Shown one piece after another: positions 5,709 to 8,977 of a stretch of 8,977 bases of DNA. Within the stretch, counting starts at the first letter, position 1. Each line of letters opens with the position of its first letter. The DNA comes from Candidatus Lithacetigena glycinireducens. Lineage in GTDB: Bacteria > Coprothermobacterota > HKB111. The position numbers and the translations under genes were made by a program. The notes under the pieces are model-generated. The model searched no databases and was not told the origin of the DNA. It saw only the letters and a program-made list of their open reading frames with translations. Location of the stretch: assembly GCA_018725485.1 (NCBI GenBank), contig QLUP01000033.1:1-8977 (forward strand), given 5' to 3'.

Positions 5709-6099
5709 TTTTTACCTCCCTTGCGTCCCTTCCATTACAACTGTATTTCGGCATCTCCCATATAGAAAATGCTTTATGCTTTATGCTAAAAAAATCCCCT
5801 GTAAAAACAGGTATAATCCACTCCTCATTTTCACTTTTGGGAATAGCAAGATAACCTCCCCAATCACGGTAGTGCGCTTCAGGACAGATTAAAACAAGAA
5901 AAGTAAAAAGTTTCAAATCCCATTCTGCTTTTGTTTTACTCCACTTTGCGTGCAACTTACTCCATTTTGCTCCTGCTTTATGAAACTCTTTCTCTGCTTT
6001 TCTCAACTTCGCCTCCAACTCATCAAATTTCCTTTCCCCTAACTTGCTTATTTCATCTCTAATGCTTCTTACTTCCTCTAATGTGTAGCATTTACTCAT
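5701..6099 (-). CDS. Hypothetical coiled-coil protein with Trp-containing repeats
   Basis: 132 residues, family not recognised. Residues 6-65 are predicted helical and highly charged. They include a short repeat of the form A-K/E-W spaced by seven (AGAKWSKLHAKWSKTKAEW, 42-60), the heptad spacing of a coiled coil. The C-terminal half (75-117) looks globular and beta-rich, with several Trp, Tyr and Phe residues. The ribosome site AGGAGG lies 6 nt before the ATG. The gene opens a new block after the 166-nt gap with the second intergenic repeat, and overlaps the spanin-like gene by 8 nt. Confidence 0.6.
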   Translation of the reverse strand: MSKCYTLEEVRSIRDEISKLGERKFDELEAKLRKAEKEFHKAGAKWSKLHAKWSKTKAEWDLKLFTFLVLICPEAHYRDWGGYLAIPKSENEEWIIPVFTGDFFSIKHKAFSIWEMPKYSCNGRDAREVKNE

Positions 6100-6122
6100 C
6101 TTTTGCCTCCTTTTTCCTTATT

Positions 6123-6212
6123 AAATCAAGGAAACCCAACCAAACGCACAAAAACACGCCAAATTCGGGGATTTAGATTTTTTGGGTACCTACCCTATCC
6201 TTACTCCTTTTC
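6123..6212 (-). repeat. Intergenic repeat, copy 2
   Basis: Aligns over about 90 nt with 3196-3287. Shared plus-strand anchors are AAATCAAG (6123-6130), GCACAAAAA and CCTATCCTTAC (6194-6204). In both copies the block lies immediately upstream of the first gene of a minus-strand gene cluster. Here the TTGATT box of the copy-1 promoter is conserved, but no TATAAT follows at the right distance, so this copy lacks that promoter. Confidence 0.6.
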
Positions 6213-6226
6213 GTTAAAATTTAACG
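6212..6226. promoter_or_regulatory. 15-nt inverted repeat in the gap before the small CxC/CxxC gene's end
   Basis: CGTTAAAATTTAACG has 7-nt arms around a single base. There is no T-run on the minus-strand side, so it is not an intrinsic terminator for the operon. It resembles the GTTAAC and GTTATAAC palindromes near the initiator only loosely. An operator is possible. CAGGTATC (6244-6251), also present at 3256-3263, lies nearby. Confidence 0.3.
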
Positions 6227-6265
6227 GGTTTTTATGCCTCTGGCAGGTATCCCAGAAAAAATCCC

Positions 6266-6511
6266 CTACTTATTTTTTATCCTGCCACACACCAGACACT
6301 CTCCATCTACTACCTCTTCAACGTGCGCTCCACAAGTGCAATGCCCACCCGCTTCCAGCATTTCTCCTATGGTATCAAATCCCTCTCCCTGCTCTAACTC
6401 CTCGCTCTCACGCAATAGAGAGTTGTCTATTGCTGGTCGCTCTGGTTGGAAACGCGGACCTGTTTCATACAACCCCATTACTCTAAAAATTTGTGCTGTC
6501 AAATCAAACAT
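6266..6511 (-). CDS. Small protein with C-terminal CxC/CxxC zinc-binding motif
   Basis: 81 residues from the ATG at 6511, which has AGGAGG 7 nt upstream. A longer frame to 6544 would start inside the upstream gene without a ribosome site. The last 25 residues carry CTC (Cys58, Cys60) and CLVC (Cys72, Cys75), a likely zinc knuckle. The middle (30-50) is acidic. It overlaps the octapeptide-repeat gene by 13 nt and ends the upstream gene block before the 166-nt gap. No family is recognised. Confidence 0.6.
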   Translation of the reverse strand: MFDLTAQIFRVMGLYETGPRFQPERPAIDNSLLRESEELEQGEGFDTIGEMLEAGGHCTCGAHVEEVVDGECLVCGRIKNK

Positions 6512-7032
6512 TTTATGCCTCCTTTTGTTTTTGTTTTTTCCCAAAACTTAATTTCCCCAGAAACTATGCTTGCTATTTGATTGTAGTGCTCTGAAAATTT
6601 ATTTGCTTCAAATACTCTAAACTCAAACTTATTGCTTTCCTCATCTTGGTAATGTAAAACTAAAATTGTATCTTCTGTGCAAACCCATCTACAGTTATCT
6701 CCATAATTCACACAAACACCAGCCCTACCCGTCTTTAACAATTTTGAGAACCTGCCTACTGATTGCCCACAGTCCCCTGATACTGACTGCCCATAACTCG
6801 TTGATATTGACTGCCCCCTGTTTCCTGATGTTGACCGTCCCCAATCCCTTGATATTGACTGCCCCCAATCCCCTGATACTGACTGTCCGCTGTCCCCTGC
6901 TATTGATTGTCCACAGTCCCCAGACATTGATTGTCCACAGTCCCCAGACATTGATTGTCCCTTATCTCCCGATGTTGACTGTCCATCAATATAGACAACT
7001 CTACCACGCACTTCATCTGCCTTTTTACTCAT
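6499..7032 (-). CDS. Octapeptide-repeat protein (GQSxSGDx repeats)
   Basis: 177 residues. Residues 17-94 are nine complete 8-residue units plus a partial tenth, with consensus G-Q-S-hydrophobic-S-G-D-x. The last position varies (K, C, C, S, W, W, R, Y, C). Regular G-x-S-x-x-G-D spacing suggests a beta-solenoid or beta-roll, and similar octapeptide repeats occur in uncharacterised phage and bacterial proteins. The C-terminal part (95-177) is non-repetitive, with Cys107, Cys114 and Cys118 and a beta-rich section. The start ATG has GGAGG 6 nt upstream and overlaps the Cys-rich gene by 4 nt (ATGA). No signal peptide is visible, so it is probably cytoplasmic. The biochemical role is unknown. Confidence 0.75.
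   Translation of the reverse strand: MSKKADEVRGRVVYIDGQSTSGDKGQSMSGDCGQSMSGDCGQSIAGDSGQSVSGDWGQSISRDWGRSTSGNRGQSISTSYGQSVSGDCGQSVGRFSKLLKTGRAGVCVNYGDNCRWVCTEDTILVLHYQDEESNKFEFRVFEANKFSEHYNQIASIVSGEIKFWEKTKTKGGIKCLI
6751..6984 (-). repeat. 24-bp tandem coding repeats
   Basis: About 9.75 copies of a 24-bp unit, in frame with the octapeptide repeats. Two adjacent units (the second and third) are identical in DNA sequence, a sign of recent duplication, while the others have diverged mainly at the eighth codon and at third positions. Copy number is likely to vary among relatives. Confidence 0.85.
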
Positions 7033-7427
7033 TTGACACCTCCTTTTTTTTGTTTTGTTTTTTTACTCTCTTCTTCCTCGTCTTTTTTTACGAGGTTAGT
7101 AAGGTAAGTTATTTGCGGGCAGAGTTGAAAACAATCCCAGCCACAGCCAATAAAACAGCACTCGGAATAAATACCCCTCTCGCATTTTGAACTTCGCTTT
7201 AAATTCTCCAGACACTTTCCCCTCACTAAATCGGGGCACTCCTTTCTTGCTTTCACTTGCAATACCTTTCTGGATTTGAGAAAGGAACTACTTTGGGTTA
7301 TTGACCCGATGCCAACATTGCCGTTATCTGTTATCCTTATTAAGAACTTACTTTGCTTTTCTCTTAATGTCTTCTTTTTCCGCATCTTTGACCTCCTTGC
7401 TTTTACTTTCAAAATTTTTCTTGTCAT
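7029..7427 (-). CDS. Basic Cys-rich hypothetical protein with an internal duplication
   Basis: 132 residues. The N-terminal half is very basic. The C-terminal half has eight cysteines within 40 residues (64, 72, 82, 90, 91, 95, 99, 103), the last ones spaced CxxxCxxxCxxxC, suggesting zinc or Fe-S binding. The decapeptide RKILKVKARR (3-12) recurs as RKVLQVKARK (53-62), and the two DNA segments are 23/30 identical, so part of the gene is an old duplication. Two starts are possible. The ATG at 7427 has AGGAGG 7 nt upstream and a 4-nt overlap with the previous gene; the ATG at 7385 has AGGAGG 6 nt upstream. The tail is Lys/Glu-rich. No family is recognised. Confidence 0.5.
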   Translation of the reverse strand: MTRKILKVKARRSKMRKKKTLREKQSKFLIRITDNGNVGIGSITQSSSFLKSRKVLQVKARKECPDLVRGKCLENLKRSSKCERGIYSECCFIGCGWDCFQLCPQITYLTNLVKKDEEEESKKTKQKKGGVK

Positions 7428-7945
7428 ACGCTCACCTCCTTATGTTTTTTTTGTTCTTTCTCTCTCTCCTCTCTCACCTCCTTGTGCGTTTTGACGCCTT
7501 CAATTTTTCTCACAAGTTCGTCGAGCTGTGAATCCGAATACGGATACCTTGCCTCTAACTCCCCCTCTGAAATACCTTCGTTATGTAGCCACTTCTGATA
7601 CACGGAGTAGTGCAAATCATCAATAGGGTAGCCAGCGAGAGACATTACGGTTTTCCAGGTCTTAAATAGGGTAAATCTTATTCCCCCTATCCGTTGCATT
7701 AGGTCATAGGTGTATTTCCAATCTCTTCCTTTCTCATCTCTTGTTGTTTCTTTTTTCCCTAATTGCCAAAAGCGGTTCATATTGGGGAATTGTGCATCTT
7801 CCTTCAAAATGGTGTCAACCACATACTTAAAATTTACAATGTCCTTTAACTCGTTGTAAAAAAATTCCCTCTCTCTGCTCGTTAGTCGCTTGTCAAAGTT
7901 TATTTCTAATCTCCCAAACTCATACTCAAAAAGTTTTTTAGTCAT
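7424..7945 (-). CDS. Putative replicative helicase loader (G39P-like N-terminus)
   Basis: 173 residues. The first 65 residues (RLEINFDKRLTSREREFFYNEL, broken here as RLEINFDKRL then TSREREFFYNEL, then FKYVVDTILKEDAQFPNMNRFWQLG) follow the pattern of small phage proteins of the G39P loader-inhibitor type: a worker helix, a second helix ending in a hydrophobic stretch, then a FPxxxxF/W turn. This is pattern similarity by eye. The remainder is not recognised and ends in a charged helix. Its place directly after the initiator, with an 8-nt overlap (ATGACTAA) and GGAGGAAG just before the ATG, fits a replication partner. Loaders commonly follow initiators in phage replication modules. Confidence 0.4.
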   Translation of the reverse strand: MTKKLFEYEFGRLEINFDKRLTSREREFFYNELKDIVNFKYVVDTILKEDAQFPNMNRFWQLGKKETTRDEKGRDWKYTYDLMQRIGGIRFTLFKTWKTVMSLAGYPIDDLHYSVYQKWLHNEGISEGELEARYPYSDSQLDELVRKIEGVKTHKEVREEREKEQKKHKEVSV

Positions 7946-8822
7946 CTTCTTCCTCCTCTAAAAATTTTTTCTTCCACTCCTCACGCTCATATTCTCTACC
8001 ACTTCTCATTTGCAAATCAATTTTATCATATTGCTTTCTTAACTTTTCTGTGGAGAGAATTACATTTTGCCAGAAGTCATCTGCTTGACACCACTCTATT
8101 ATTTGTCTTATTTTTTCGGGGTCTCTCTTGTCTATCCTTATCATTAGGTCAATATGTCTTGCCCACTTCTGTAAGTCAGGTTTTTTGTAGTCAGGTTTTC
8201 TCTCTATGATTTTATCTAATAAAAGTTTAGATAGTCCAAACTCAATTTGAGTTGGGACGAAAGATGTTTTAATTTCTTTTACTTCTTCTTCTTCTTCTTC
8301 TTCTTTACTTTCCTTTCCTTTACTTTTCTTTCCTTTACTTTCCTTTCCTTTGTTATACTTTGTTATAACATCGTCATCTTTTGTTATAACATTGTTATGT
8401 TCATCGTCATCTTTTGTTATAACATTGTTATCTTTTTTCATAACATTGTTATAACATTGATATTTCCACCTTGTAGTCATACCTTTTTTACCTGCTCTAC
8501 TTCTTGCTAATCTTTTTTCTTTTCGCTCCTTTAAATTATTTAATACTCTATCGTTCCAAATAGAGTTATCATCTTTATTAAGTAATTTCAGTTGATACAA
8601 TATTGTTATGATATTATTAAGTTTTTCTAACTCAACATTGAGTGAAAAAGCAACTCCCTCTATTTCATCAAGTTGTATTTTTCCACCCTGCTCATGTAGG
8701 ATTTCTATAAGTTGCCAGTAAATTCCATATCCTTCATTTCCTAATCTCAATCTTAGTTGTAATATTTTTGGGTCGTTTCTTGCGTTATAGTCGTGTGGGA
8801 AGTAGTAAGCGTTATCTTTCAT
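7938..8822 (-). CDS. Phage replication initiator/replisome organiser (Lin1244/DUF4373 N-terminal domain)
   Basis: 294 residues. Residues 4-118 match the Lin1244/Lin1753-like winged-helix domain: YYFPHDYNARNDPKILQLR, GNEGYGIYWQLIEILHEQGG, then SRAGKKGMTTRW at 108-119. Residues 121-181 are a low-complexity linker with repeats of NNVITKDDD, KGKESKGKKSKGK and a run of Glu. Residues 196-265 match the C-terminal domain common in phage replication proteins (KPDLQKWARHIDLMIRID, WCQADDFWQNVILSTEKLR). Such proteins bind the origin and recruit helicase. The ATG at 8822 has AAAGGAG about 11 nt upstream. GTTATAAC palindromes lie in its leader and in the linker coding DNA, so the gene may contain its own origin and be autoregulated. 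Confidence 0.85.
   Translation of the reverse strand: MKDNAYYFPHDYNARNDPKILQLRLRLGNEGYGIYWQLIEILHEQGGKIQLDEIEGVAFSLNVELEKLNNIITILYQLKLLNKDDNSIWNDRVLNNLKERKEKRLARSRAGKKGMTTRWKYQCYNNVMKKDNNVITKDDDEHNNVITKDDDVITKYNKGKESKGKKSKGKESKEEEEEEEVKEIKTSFVPTQIEFGLSKLLLDKIIERKPDYKKPDLQKWARHIDLMIRIDKRDPEKIRQIIEWCQADDFWQNVILSTEKLRKQYDKIDLQMRSGREYEREEWKKKFLEEEEDD
8345..8455 (-). repeat. Iteron-like GTTATAAC array inside the initiator gene
   Basis: Exact GTTATAAC at 8362-8369, 8383-8390, 8416-8423 and 8448-8455. Degenerate copies at 8352 (GTTATACT), 8394 (GTTATGTT), 8427 (GTTATCTT) and 8437 (ending CATAAC) keep a step of about 10-12 nt. The DNA also encodes the NNVITKDDD peptide repeat, so amino-acid-level selection is an alternative. 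The identical 8-mer in the noncoding leader argues for a DNA-level role. Base 8345-8369 is 22/25 identical to 8834-8858. Confidence 0.6.
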
Positions 8823-8833
8823 ATTGTTTATTT

Positions 8834-8886
8834 CTCCTTTGTTATGTTTTGTTATAACGGTGTTAACGGTGTTATAACGGTGTTTA
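8834..8886 (-). repeat. Iteron-like repeats in the initiator leader
   Basis: Plus-strand GTTATAAC at 8851-8858 and 8871-8878 with GTTAAC (8862-8867) between them. On the minus strand ACACCGTTA is repeated three times with steps of 9 and 11 nt. The block lies between the upstream gene's stop and the initiator's ribosome site. The final 25 nt recur within the initiator gene. Origin iterons or an initiator operator are the natural readings. Confidence 0.6.
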
Positions 8887-8976
8887 CTTTTCTTTTTTTA
8901 TTTCCTCCTTTTTTGCTTCCCACTCGTGCCCACATCTTCTACACCAAAAACCTTTATTTTTCTTGGTATAGAGTAT
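8884..8976 (-). CDS. C-terminal end of a small zinc-ribbon protein (5' end outside window)
   Basis: The last 30 codons of a minus-strand frame ending at TAA (8886-8884). The visible protein ends GFWCRRCGHEWEAKKEEIKK followed by EK. A CxxC with flanking aromatic and Gly-His residues is the second half or whole knuckle of a zinc ribbon, and the end is Lys/Glu-rich. It lies just upstream of the initiator leader, probably in the same operon. Length and function cannot be judged. Confidence 0.5.
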   Translation of the reverse strand: MLYTKKNKGFWCRRCGHEWEAKKEEIKKEK

Positions 8977-8977
8977 G

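Noticed and set aside
6512-6544. Longer N-terminus for the small CxC/CxxC protein
   Set aside because: The extra residues contain the AGGAGG ribosome site that serves the ATG at 6511.
6751-6984. CRISPR array
   Set aside because: The 24-bp units are contiguous, keep frame and have no spacers; they encode a peptide repeat.
6666-7190. Plus-strand ORF with repetitive LILTAP-type peptide
   Set aside because: It is the reverse strand of the octapeptide repeats; the minus-strand frame has the ribosome site and overlap structure.
8247-8510. Plus-strand Phe/Leu-rich ORF suggesting a membrane protein
   Set aside because: It is the reverse strand of the Lys/Glu-rich linker of the initiator and contains poly-Phe from the CTT run.

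Overview
This AT-rich bacterial window looks like part of a phage or prophage early/middle region, read entirely on the minus strand, with one small IS200/IS605-type transposon inserted in it on the plus strand. The phage assignment rests on a Lin1244/DUF4373-type replication initiator, a probable helicase loader, a probable terminase small subunit, tandem beta-class DNA methyltransferases, a stand-alone metallophosphoesterase and a chain of short overlapping genes. Strong AGGAGG-type ribosome sites and overlaps of 4 or 8 nt show bacterial, tightly coupled translation. Low GC and the initiator family suggest a phage of a Firmicutes-like or other low-GC bacterium, but the host cannot be named from this window.

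Layout in the order of transcription (right to left). The end of a small zinc-ribbon protein (8976-8884) is followed by the initiator (8822-7938), a G39P-like putative loader (7945-7424), a Cys-rich basic protein (7427-7029), an octapeptide-repeat protein (7032-6499) and a small CxC/CxxC protein (6511-6266). After a 166-nt gap come a coiled-coil protein (6099-5701), a one-TM spanin-like protein (5708-5346), two methyltransferases (5344-4529 and 4532-3750) and a PD-(D/E)XK-like nuclease (3738-3346). After a 197-nt gap with a good promoter come a TerS-like protein (3148-2459), a short ParB/Srx-like protein (2428-2195), a metallophosphoesterase (2217-1501), an 18-residue basic ORF (1508-1452) and the start of a sigma-70-like gene. 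That last gene is cut after its third codon by the transposon (about 212-1440) and resumes at 211, running off the left edge.

Three signals go beyond the gene list. (1) Removing the 1229-bp transposon rejoins an ATG with an open frame encoding sigma region 2, so the element has split a regulatory gene. Its left flank ends in TTCAT, a plausible TnpB TAM, and tnpB appears to have a promoter placed for a leaderless transcript. (2) The palindrome GTTATAAC recurs with near-helical spacing both in the initiator's leader and inside its coding sequence, and the two places share a 25-bp element (22/25 identical). This looks like an iteron-type origin or autoregulatory region. (3) The two larger intergenic gaps (3149-3345 and 6100-6265) carry diverged copies of the same roughly 90-nt sequence, suggesting a repeated regulatory element.

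Taken together: replication initiation and helicase loading at the right, DNA modification and nuclease functions in the middle, then packaging (TerS-like), DNA metabolism and a transcription regulator at the left. The regulator is probably inactivated, or given a different start, by the transposon.
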